Shown piece after piece: positions 1-5,226 of a stretch of 6,834 nt of DNA. The notes beneath the pieces were generated by a model. It was not told the DNA's origin. It saw only the letters and a list, made by a program, of their open reading frames with translations, and searched no databases. The number at the start of each line of letters is the position of its first letter. Positions within the stretch are counted from its first letter, which is position 1. The position numbers and the translations under genes were made by a program. The stretch comes from Rhodospirillales bacterium (GTDB lineage: Bacteria > Pseudomonadota > Alphaproteobacteria > Rhodospirillales > Defluviicoccaceae): contig JAUXFS010000100.1 of the NCBI GenBank assembly GCA_030622775.1, positions 1 to 6,834 on the forward strand, in the 5' to 3' direction.

Positions 1-28
1 CTTCCTAAGACCGCTTGGCCTCCGACTT
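1..28. other. Untrimmed MGI/BGISEQ sequencing adapter (not genomic)
   Basis: The reverse complement of these bases begins AAGTCGGAGGCCAAGCG and runs on to end in TTAGGAAG, which from memory is the first 28 nt of the standard MGI/BGISEQ read-1 adapter. The match is end to end, with no mismatch that I can see. It coincides exactly with the point where the ligase reading frame stops resembling its family (after Gln-Pro-Glu-Phe-Leu). I therefore treat base 29 as the first genomic base and the window's left edge as a contig end. Confidence 0.93.
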
Positions 29-183
29 AGAAACTCCGGCTGGACCATGCCCTTGATCCGTGAGTCGCATTCCTTGAGCATTTCGGGCGCGGTATCGATC
101 GCCACTTCACGGGTTTCGGGATCGACCAGGAGGTACTCCTCTTCGATGCCGACCGTGAATTCGGGCTCCTTGTACGCAGCCAT
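29..183 (-). CDS. Carboxylate-amine ligase, GCS2/YbdK family (N-terminal fragment)
   Basis: This is the 5' end of an ATP-dependent carboxylate-amine ligase of the glutamate-cysteine ligase type 2 family. These are cytosolic enzymes that join an amino-acid carboxylate to an amine; YbdK of E. coli has weak gamma-glutamylcysteine ligase activity. About 52 codons are genomic. They carry the family's N-terminal signature: F-T-V-G-I-E-E-E-Y-L-L-V-D at residues 9-21, where the Glu-rich stretch belongs to the metal/ATP site, then M-V-Q-P-E-F-L at 46-52. The next family-conserved segment (R-S-Q-x-E) is absent because adapter sequence starts there, so the gene is truncated by the contig end rather than broken in the cell. 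The start ATG shares its A with the TGA of the preceding amidohydrolase gene (TGATG), which implies translational coupling. The true substrate is unknown. The family call is firm. Confidence 0.88.
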
Positions 184-1016
184 CAGAACAGCTCGACCTT
201 ATGCAGGTTGTCCATGGCGAGAATCCTCTCTAGCGCATCACCCAGGATTTTGGCCCACCGCATCAGTTCCTCGTGCGTCTCGCAGTGATCCTGCCTGATC
301 TCCACCGCCGCGTTGGCAAGACCGGCAGAGCCGGCATGCAGGTTGACGGTGTAGGCGATCTCCCTTCCCGAATAAGGTTCGTTGTCGCCCACATGCAACC
401 CCTCATGCTGGCGCAGGAGTTCGATCAGCGGCACCGCGATCCGCGGGTCGCGGTTCCAAAGCACCCCCAAGTCCCAGAAACGGTCCTTCCCGCCGAGCGA
501 CGGCGTAAAAGTGTGCACGGAAAACAACAGCGGCTCCGGGCCGATTCGTCTCAGACGGGCGAACGCCATGTCAATCGCGTGATGGTATGGCCAGTGGAAG
601 CACTGCGCTCTCGCCTCCTGCTCGGCTACGCTGAGATTCTGGTTGCCGGGGATGACGGTGCCATCGCTTGCCTCGAGGATCGACTGGGGATCGCCGGGCT
701 GGCGGTTACAGTCGAGCAGCAGCCGCGAATAGCCGGCGAGCACCGCCGGCGCGCCAAGGCGCTCGGCCAACAACCGGGTGAGAGCGGCCGCGCCGATAGC
801 GTAGGCGATATGACGGCCCAGCGCATCCTCGTCGAGACCGAGGTTGTTGATCGCCGCCGGAATGGCGCGACTGGCGTGATCGCAGACCAACAGGATGGGT
901 GCCGTCGCTTCCGCGTTGAACACCTCGAACGGCGGCGGGTCGTCCGGTCCGATCAACGTTGGCGGCGCGGCTTCGCCGCGTAGCGGGAATTCGGATAACA
1001 TCGGGTTGCGAAGCAT
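183..1016 (-). CDS. N-formylglutamate amidohydrolase family protein
   Basis: A 277-residue protein of the N-formylglutamate amidohydrolase family (HutG-like), metal-dependent cytosolic hydrolases. The founding reaction is N-formylglutamate to glutamate plus formate at the end of a histidine degradation route. Family motifs are visible in order: V-C-D-H-A-S at 44-49, Y-S-R-L-L-L-D-C-N-R at 96-105, F-S-V-H-T-F-T-P at 165-172 and V-E-I-R-Q-D at 238-243. The His and Asp/Glu residues in them are the likely metal and catalytic set. There is no signal peptide and the length is normal. The first ATG is chosen because it opens the longest frame; Met6 is an alternative, and neither has a good ribosome site. 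No other hut genes are in view. The gene is coupled through TGATG to the GCS2 ligase, so a formylglutamate-like or gamma-glutamyl amide substrate made or used with that ligase is as likely as histidine catabolism. That last point is inference. Confidence 0.9.
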   Translation of the reverse strand: MLRNPMLSEFPLRGEAAPPTLIGPDDPPPFEVFNAEATAPILLVCDHASRAIPAAINNLGLDEDALGRHIAYAIGAAALTRLLAERLGAPAVLAGYSRLLLDCNRQPGDPQSILEASDGTVIPGNQNLSVAEQEARAQCFHWPYHHAIDMAFARLRRIGPEPLLFSVHTFTPSLGGKDRFWDLGVLWNRDPRIAVPLIELLRQHEGLHVGDNEPYSGREIAYTVNLHAGSAGLANAAVEIRQDHCETHEELMRWAKILGDALERILAMDNLHKVELF

Positions 1017-1106
1017 GTCTGAACTTCGATCCTAAACCTCTGGAAACTACGCAGCTACGCGATAAACCGGCTGGCGGCGGGACGCAAACGGTTATATTAG
1101 CGGCCC
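1017..1106. promoter_or_regulatory. Divergent intergenic region with a candidate -10 for the EamA gene
   Basis: This 90-bp spacer separates the amidohydrolase/ligase pair (leftward) from the exporter (rightward) and must hold promoters for both. On the plus strand a TATATT at 1093-1098 stands out in GC-rich sequence as a possible -10. Spaced for transcription, it would start near 1105, giving a nearly leaderless exporter mRNA, which fits the lack of a Shine-Dalgarno sequence before the ATG at 1107. The -35 position (about 1070-1075) is poor. I see no convincing leftward promoter or operator palindrome. Confidence 0.35.
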
Positions 1107-2039
1107 ATGCCGCCAATGCGAAGCTCTGCAAGTCGATCTGCCGCAGCGGTTGCGGACGGAGACATCCAAATCGCCCGAATCGCTCTGGCGGCGCTGCTTT
1201 GCGGCGCCGTCGGCATAGCTTTCGCACCGATCTTCGTCCGCCTCAGCGAGCTGGGGCCCACCGCCACCGCCTTTCACCGCTTGGCGCTCTCCCTCCCCGC
1301 CCTCTGGCTGTGGCTGCACCTGGAAGGCCGCGGCAACCGCCGGATAGCGCGGCCGGCAAGCCGGGCCGACTATGCCGGGCTGGTCGTCGCCGGCCTGTTG
1401 TTCGCCGGCGACCTGGCGTTTTGGCACTGGTCCATCCAGTTCACCACTGTCGCCAACGCCACCCTTCTCGCCAACTTCGCGCCGGTGTTCGTGACCCTGA
1501 CCGCCTTTGCGCTGTTCGGCGAGCGGTTCTCCCGAACTTTCCTGATCGGCATGGCGCTGGCCCTCGCCGGCGCCTGCGTGCTGATGGGACGCAGCTTCAC
1601 CCTCAGCCCCAGCCATCTGCTCGGCGACGCCCTCGGGATCGTCACCGCGATGTTTTACGCCGGCTACATCATCGCGGTGGGACGGCTGCGCGCGCGGTTC
1701 TCGACCGCGACGATCATGGCGTGGAGCGGACTGGTCACCTGCGCGGTGCTGCTGCCGGTGGCGCTCGTTTCCGGCGAAGGCCTGATCGCGACCACGGTCT
1801 ACGGATGGGCGGTGCTGCTCGGCCTGGCGCTGGTCTCCCACGCCGGCGGCCAGAGCCTGATCGCCTACGCCCTCGCCCACCTGCCGGCCGCGTTCTCCTC
1901 GGTCAGCCTGTTGTTGCAGCCGGCGGTGGCGGCGCTGCTGGCCTGGGTCATCCTCGGCGAGGCGCTGGGACCTTGGCAGGCGCTGGGCGCATTGGTTATT
2001 CTCGTCGGCATCTACCTCGCCCGTCGCGGCAGCAGATAG
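1107..2039 (+). CDS. EamA/DMT-superfamily exporter (10 TM)
   Basis: A 310-residue inner-membrane protein of the drug/metabolite transporter superfamily with two EamA repeats (about residues 28-159 and 172-305). Ten hydrophobic helices can be picked out, near 24-44, 53-71, 88-108, 116-136, 144-160, 172-192, 203-222, 231-250, 262-283 and 287-305. Each repeat ends in the typical pattern: a Pro-containing helix followed by Gly-Glu (N-F-A-P-V-F then F-G-E-R at 137-140; L-Q-P-A-V then L-G-E-A at 283-286). Members export amino acids, nucleobases or other small metabolites, and the substrate cannot be read from sequence. The start is the first ATG; Met4 is an alternative, and no clear ribosome site precedes either. 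The roughly 20 polar residues before helix 1 are long for the family. The sugar-nucleotide dehydrogenase follows after 53 bp, so the two may share a transcript. Confidence 0.92.
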   Translation: MPPMRSSASRSAAAVADGDIQIARIALAALLCGAVGIAFAPIFVRLSELGPTATAFHRLALSLPALWLWLHLEGRGNRRIARPASRADYAGLVVAGLLFAGDLAFWHWSIQFTTVANATLLANFAPVFVTLTAFALFGERFSRTFLIGMALALAGACVLMGRSFTLSPSHLLGDALGIVTAMFYAGYIIAVGRLRARFSTATIMAWSGLVTCAVLLPVALVSGEGLIATTVYGWAVLLGLALVSHAGGQSLIAYALAHLPAAFSSVSLLLQPAVAALLAWVILGEALGPWQALGALVILVGIYLARRGSR

Positions 2040-2080
2040 CTCCGCCGGAAAACGCAACTGCAAGGCCACGGCAAGAATTT

Positions 2081-2085
2081 CGGAG
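2081..2085 (+). promoter_or_regulatory. Ribosome binding site that fixes the dehydrogenase start
   Basis: CGGAG, 7 nt before the ATG at 2093. The dehydrogenase frame stays open far upstream through the exporter gene, so this site and the dinucleotide-binding motif that follows are what identify the true start. Confidence 0.7.
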
Positions 2086-2092
2086 TTCGAAG

Positions 2093-3379
2093 ATGGCTCA
2101 TCAACGGCGTATTTCGGTCATCGGCCTCGGCTATGTCGGTCTGCCTGTCGCTGCGGCGTTCGGCCGCGGCGGCGCGCCGGTCATCGCCTTCGACATCGAC
2201 GTGGATCGCGTTCGCGAGCTTCGCGACGGGTTCGACCGAACCCGCGAGATCGACGCCGGCGAGTTGGCGGCGGCCAACCTCCATTTCACCACCGATCCGG
2301 CCGACTTGAAGGACGCTGATTTCCACATCGTTACCGTGCCGACGCCTGTCGACGAGACCAACCGACCGGACCTCGGCCCGCTGCTCGCGGCCATGCGAAC
2401 GGTGGGCGCTCGTCTCGGGAGAGGCGATATCGTCGCCATCGAATCGACGGTCTATCCTGGAGCGACGGAAGAGGAGTGCGTTCCGATCCTGGAGCGGGAG
2501 TCGGGGCTGCGATGCGGCCGGGACTTCGCCGTCGGCTATTCGCCGGAGCGGATCAATCCGGGTGACAAGACGCGCCGGTTCGAGACGATCACCAAAATCG
2601 TCGCCGGTCAGGACGCGGAAACCCTGGAGGTGATTGCCTGGGTCTACGGCAGCGTCGTCACCGCCGGCCTCCACCGGGCGCCGAACATCCGTACCGCCGA
2701 GGCCGCCAAGGTGATCGAGAATATCCAGCGCGACCTCAACATCGCCTTGATGAACGAGCTGGCGGTGATCTTCGAACGGCTGGGCCTGGACACCCACGAC
2801 GTGCTCGCCGCGGCGGCGACCAAGTGGAACTTCCTCAAATTCTCACCCGGGCTGGTCGGCGGCCACTGCATCGGCGTCGATCCCTACTACCTCACCCACC
2901 GGGCCGAACGGGCGGGCTATCAGCCAGAGGTCATCCTCGCCGGCCGCCGCATCAACGACGGCATGGGCCGCTGGATCGCCCGCGAGACGATCAAGCGATT
3001 GCTGAGAGCCGGCGTGGCTAGTGCATTCCGGGTCGCGGTTCTGGGGATCACCTTCAAGGAGGACGTTCCCGCCTGCCGCAACACCCGGGTCATCGACATC
3101 GTTCGTGAACTGGAGACCTTCGGAGTTCGCGTCCAGGTCCACGATCCCCTCGCCGATCCCGAAACCGTTGCCGGGGAATACGGTATCCGGATTTGCGCGG
3201 TCGACGCGCTACGCCCCGCGGACGCGGTGATCGTCGCCGTCCCCCACCGGTCCTACCGGGAAGGCGGCTGGCCGATGATCGTCGAGCGTCTCGAGGACGG
3301 CCGGGGACTGGTCGCCGATGTCCGCGGCTGCCTCGATCGCACTTCGAAGCCGGCCGGCGTCACGCTCTGGAGGTTGTAA
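2093..3379 (+). CDS. tviB: UDP-N-acetylhexosamine 6-dehydrogenase, TviB/WbpO type
   Basis: A cytosolic nucleotide-sugar dehydrogenase of 428 residues that oxidises C6 of a UDP-N-acetylhexosamine (UDP-GlcNAc or UDP-GalNAc) in two NAD-dependent steps to the uronic acid, a precursor of capsule or O-antigen sugars. The Rossmann motif G-L-G-Y-V-G is at 11-16. The family block E-S-T-V-Y-P-G follows at 117-123 and Y-S-P-E-R-I-N-P-G at 149-157. The conserved Lys of A-A-K is at 206. The catalytic Cys is residue 259 in G-G-H-C-I-G-V-D-P, and the C-terminal domain carries G-I-T-F-K-E-D. The segments around Q-R-D-L-N-I-A-L and H-C-I-G-V-D-P-Y-Y-L-T match the TviB subgroup rather than UDP-glucose dehydrogenase (Ugd). 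All catalytic residues are present and the length is normal, so it should be active. No epimerase or glycosyltransferase partner is in the window. The exact substrate and the symbol are less sure than the family. Confidence 0.92.
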   Translation: MAHQRRISVIGLGYVGLPVAAAFGRGGAPVIAFDIDVDRVRELRDGFDRTREIDAGELAAANLHFTTDPADLKDADFHIVTVPTPVDETNRPDLGPLLAAMRTVGARLGRGDIVAIESTVYPGATEEECVPILERESGLRCGRDFAVGYSPERINPGDKTRRFETITKIVAGQDAETLEVIAWVYGSVVTAGLHRAPNIRTAEAAKVIENIQRDLNIALMNELAVIFERLGLDTHDVLAAAATKWNFLKFSPGLVGGHCIGVDPYYLTHRAERAGYQPEVILAGRRINDGMGRWIARETIKRLLRAGVASAFRVAVLGITFKEDVPACRNTRVIDIVRELETFGVRVQVHDPLADPETVAGEYGIRICAVDALRPADAVIVAVPHRSYREGGWPMIVERLEDGRGLVADVRGCLDRTSKPAGVTLWRL

Positions 3380-3383
3380 CGCC

Positions 3384-3434
3384 GCACGGCTGTCGAAGGA
3401 TGCTGAGCGCATCCACGCCGCTCGGAAGCCGTGC
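3384..3434. terminator. Nested inverted repeats between convergent genes, candidate bidirectional terminator
   Basis: In the 90-bp gap between the 3' ends of the dehydrogenase and the regulator, an outer repeat GCACGGC (3384-3390) pairs with GCCGTGC (3428-3434). It encloses a tight inner hairpin, GGATGC (3398-3403), loop TGAGC, GCATCC (3409-3414). Both stems are perfect and read the same on either strand, as expected for a shared terminator. There is no T-run on either side, so a simple intrinsic terminator is not shown. Confidence 0.4.
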
Positions 3435-3469
3435 CACCGGAGGGGGCCGCCGACTTCCAAACGGTGCGG

Positions 3470-4243
3470 CTATGCGCGATGTGTCAGGCCGGCGTGGGGA
3501 CCGAGTTCGGCGACGAGCTTTTCGAAGTGCGGAACCTGGACCGTGCGCCCGGAAAAGCGGGCGACGCTTTCGTCCTGGAAATTGCGGATGATCCGCGACA
3601 TCGACTTGACGTTGATGCCGATCGCTCCCGCCATGTCCTGGCGGGTGAACGGCAGTTTCAACAGCAACTCGCCGCTCTCGGTCACCGTACCGTGGGAGCC
3701 GAACAGAACCAGGAGAAGCTGGGCCAGACGCGCCCGGGCGTTGAGGGTCTTGCGCTGCAAAAGCCTCTCTTCGGCGCTGTCCAGGTCCGACGCCAACCGC
3801 CGGAGAAAGGACAGGCAAAGGTCGAGGTTGCGGCTCAACAGGTCGCGGATCGTATCGCCGCCGATGAAACACGCCCGCGTCGGTTCCAGGGCCTCGCTGC
3901 TCATCCCGTGATCGGTTCCCGCAAGGAACGACCGGAACCCCATCGTGTCGCCGGGATAGCGAAGACGAAACGGAATGGATTTGCCGGCCTTGTCCTTCTT
4001 CCGGGTGCAAACCAGCCCAGCACCGATGCAGTATACCCCGTCGCAGGAATCCCCCTCCCGGAAGATCGGTTCTCCGGAACGGTAGTTGCGGGTCACTTTG
4101 CTTTCGTTGATGAGGGCCACGTCGCGTTCCGACAGGGCCTCGAACTCGGTGTGAACGAATGCATTGCAGGTAAAGCAATTGCCCCGCGCCGGAGCCTCGG
4201 TGCTCCGGTTTGCGGACGGTCCGCTGACGTCGTGTGAAGCCAT
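3470..4243 (-). CDS. Crp/Fnr-family transcriptional regulator with an incomplete FNR-type cysteine set
   Basis: A 257-residue cytosolic regulator of the Crp/Fnr family, built as a Cys-bearing N-terminus (about 1-32), effector beta-roll (about 48-130), dimer helix (about 137-170) and HTH_Crp domain (about 195-240). Aligned by eye to E. coli FNR, Cys23, Cys26 and Cys125 match the [4Fe-4S] ligands C20, C23 and C122, but the C29 position is Thr32, with His31 beside it. Extra cysteines lie at 67, 72, 79 and 143. The recognition helix V-K-S-M-S-R (212-217) keeps FNR's Ser and Arg but has Lys213 where FNR has Glu209. It therefore looks like a divergent oxygen- or NO-responsive regulator, not a cAMP receptor. 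A GAGGGGG ribosome site ends 8 nt before the ATG. It lies downstream of nirN and the chelatase, 146 bp from the latter and with its own promoter region, so control of denitrification or heme d1 genes is the natural inference. The family is certain; the effector is not. Confidence 0.93.
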   Translation of the reverse strand: MASHDVSGPSANRSTEAPARGNCFTCNAFVHTEFEALSERDVALINESKVTRNYRSGEPIFREGDSCDGVYCIGAGLVCTRKKDKAGKSIPFRLRYPGDTMGFRSFLAGTDHGMSSEALEPTRACFIGGDTIRDLLSRNLDLCLSFLRRLASDLDSAEERLLQRKTLNARARLAQLLLVLFGSHGTVTESGELLLKLPFTRQDMAGAIGINVKSMSRIIRNFQDESVARFSGRTVQVPHFEKLVAELGPHAGLTHRA

Positions 4244-4282
4244 CTACGATCCCCCTCGAGCGTCTTGAACAAAACGGGCGGG

Positions 4283-4288
4283 CTTATA
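4283..4288 (-). promoter_or_regulatory. Candidate -10 element of the regulator gene
   Basis: TATAAG on the minus strand predicts a transcription start at about 4276 and a 5' untranslated leader of some 33 nt that includes the GAGGGGG ribosome site. With a 17-bp spacer the -35 hexamer would be AGTCGG, a poor match, as expected for a promoter that needs an activator. It is the only AT-rich hexamer of this kind between the palindrome at 4310-4325 and the gene. Confidence 0.55.
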
Positions 4289-4309
4289 GGCCTGTTGTGT
4301 CACGACCGA

Positions 4310-4325
4310 CTTGACGCCGGTCAAG
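4310..4325 (-). promoter_or_regulatory. FNR/Dnr-type operator, class II position
   Basis: CTTGAC-N4-GTCAAG is a palindrome with perfect 6-bp arms, one base per arm from the FNR/Anr consensus TTGAT-N4-ATCAA. Its centre (4317.5) lies 41.5 bp upstream of the start predicted from TATAAG (4276), exactly where class II FNR/CRP activators bind and touch RNA polymerase. The regulator gene is the only gene downstream on that strand. Autoregulation or control by a second Fnr-family protein is therefore likely. Confidence 0.65.
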
Positions 4326-4389
4326 CCGGCACTCCGAGTGTCATCCTGGCACAAAATTCGGGCGAAATCATGGTCTGATTTTTAAACCC

Positions 4390-5226
4390 TCACGCTTGAT
4401 CGCGGAGATCGCCGCAGTAACGCCCGAGGCTTTCGAGAATCAGCTCGGGAATCGCTTCGTCTCCGCCGATGGCGCCGATATAGACGATCTCCGCAAAGCC
4501 GTCGTCGGCGATCAGCCGGCAGATATCCTCGCGGGCATGGGGCCCCTGAGTGGCGAGCAGCGCCACCGCCGCCACAGGTCCTGACAGGGTTTCCAGCACG
4601 TCCGAGAGGGCGGGCGGCTCCTCCAGGTAGGCGGTCTCGACCCTGTCGAACACATCCATTTCGCGAACCCGCAACGCCTGTGCCTCGGTCGCGTGCCGCG
4701 ATGCCGACCCGGTCGGGGATCCGTGGCCGATCAGCAGCAGGTTGGCATCACCGGAGGAGATCCCCCGCTCCGCCAAACGTTCCGTCGCGCGCTTGGCGAT
4801 AAGCCCCGCAAGGCCGGGATCGAGGCCGATCGGCGGACAAAGGTGCACCGTCCGGCCGTTGGTCCGGGCGTCGGTCTGGGCGGTCGCCGCCGAAAGCCCG
4901 AAGGCCTCGGGCATCCTGTCCCGGATGTATTGGCCGTTGCACATGAACATCGGCATCACGTAGACGCTCTCGCTTTCGATCGATCGCATGGCTTCGCCGG
5001 GTGGTAGTCCGCCGTAGAGAGTGGCGGTACGCACTTCGGCGAACAGGTCGCGGCGGGCGAGAGCCTCCGCGTGGCGCTCGATCTGCCGGCCGGGGCCGGG
5101 ACATCGCACCGAGCCGTGGCCGACGAGAATCAATGCCGACCGGTGCCAGGCCGGGGATACCGGCCGCCGCCCCGGTTCGACCTCAATGGCTGGTGCCGGC
5201 GGAGAGGGTGATCTTGTTGTAGACAT
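4390..5226 (-). CDS. cbiX: CbiX/SirB-type sirohydrochlorin chelatase, two-domain
   Basis: A 278-residue cytosolic class II chelatase with two CbiX domains (about 30-115 and 160-260) that would insert Fe2+ (or Co2+) into sirohydrochlorin. Beside nirN the likely product is siroheme, the precursor of heme d1. Each half has the G-H-G-S motif (36-39 and 167-170), 131 residues apart. The second metal-site His is kept only in the C-terminal half, at His230 in G-P-H-A-R-E-D-I. The matching N-terminal position reads C-N-G-Q-Y-I-R, so His is replaced by Gln99. The frame is open up to 5307, but the upstream part lies inside nirN. I chose the ATG at 5226, which overlaps the nirN 3' end by 44 nt; the first 27 residues are Pro-rich and not family-like. 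A non-ATG start closer to the domain cannot be excluded. Iron versus cobalt specificity cannot be read from sequence. Confidence 0.87.
   Translation of the reverse strand: MSTTRSPSPPAPAIEVEPGRRPVSPAWHRSALILVGHGSVRCPGPGRQIERHAEALARRDLFAEVRTATLYGGLPPGEAMRSIESESVYVMPMFMCNGQYIRDRMPEAFGLSAATAQTDARTNGRTVHLCPPIGLDPGLAGLIAKRATERLAERGISSGDANLLLIGHGSPTGSASRHATEAQALRVREMDVFDRVETAYLEEPPALSDVLETLSGPVAAVALLATQGPHAREDICRLIADDGFAEIVYIGAIGGDEAIPELILESLGRYCGDLRDQA

Larger units (their letters stand above)
4244..4389. other. Intergenic region between chelatase and regulator
   Basis: This 146-bp spacer contains the regulator promoter and FNR-type operator described separately. Near the chelatase stop is an AT-rich inverted repeat, AAATCA (4365-4370) and TGATTT (4376-4381) around a 5-nt loop. 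It could weakly end the nirN/chelatase transcript, but the stem is short and AT-only pairs dominate. No small ORF with family character was seen. Confidence 0.5.

Noticed and set aside
29..60. Natural frameshift or pseudogene in the GCS2 ligase
   Set aside because: The divergence begins exactly at the adapter boundary, both alternative minus frames hit stops within the adapter, and the genomic part is intact.
273..983. 236-residue plus-strand open frame opposite the amidohydrolase
   Set aside because: No family motifs. It mirrors codon bias of the real minus-strand gene, which has all its signature motifs.
959..2092. Apparent N-terminal extension of the dehydrogenase running through the exporter gene (an 806-residue open frame)
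   Set aside because: The extension is Arg/Pro-rich out-of-frame shadow of the EamA gene. The Rossmann motif starts 10 residues after the ATG at 2093, which has its own ribosome site.
4365..4381. AAATCA/TGATTT inverted repeat as a terminator or a second FNR site
   Set aside because: The stem is only 6 bp with mostly A-T pairs, and the arms are in the opposite order (ATCA...TGAT) to an FNR box. It is mentioned only as a weak feature.
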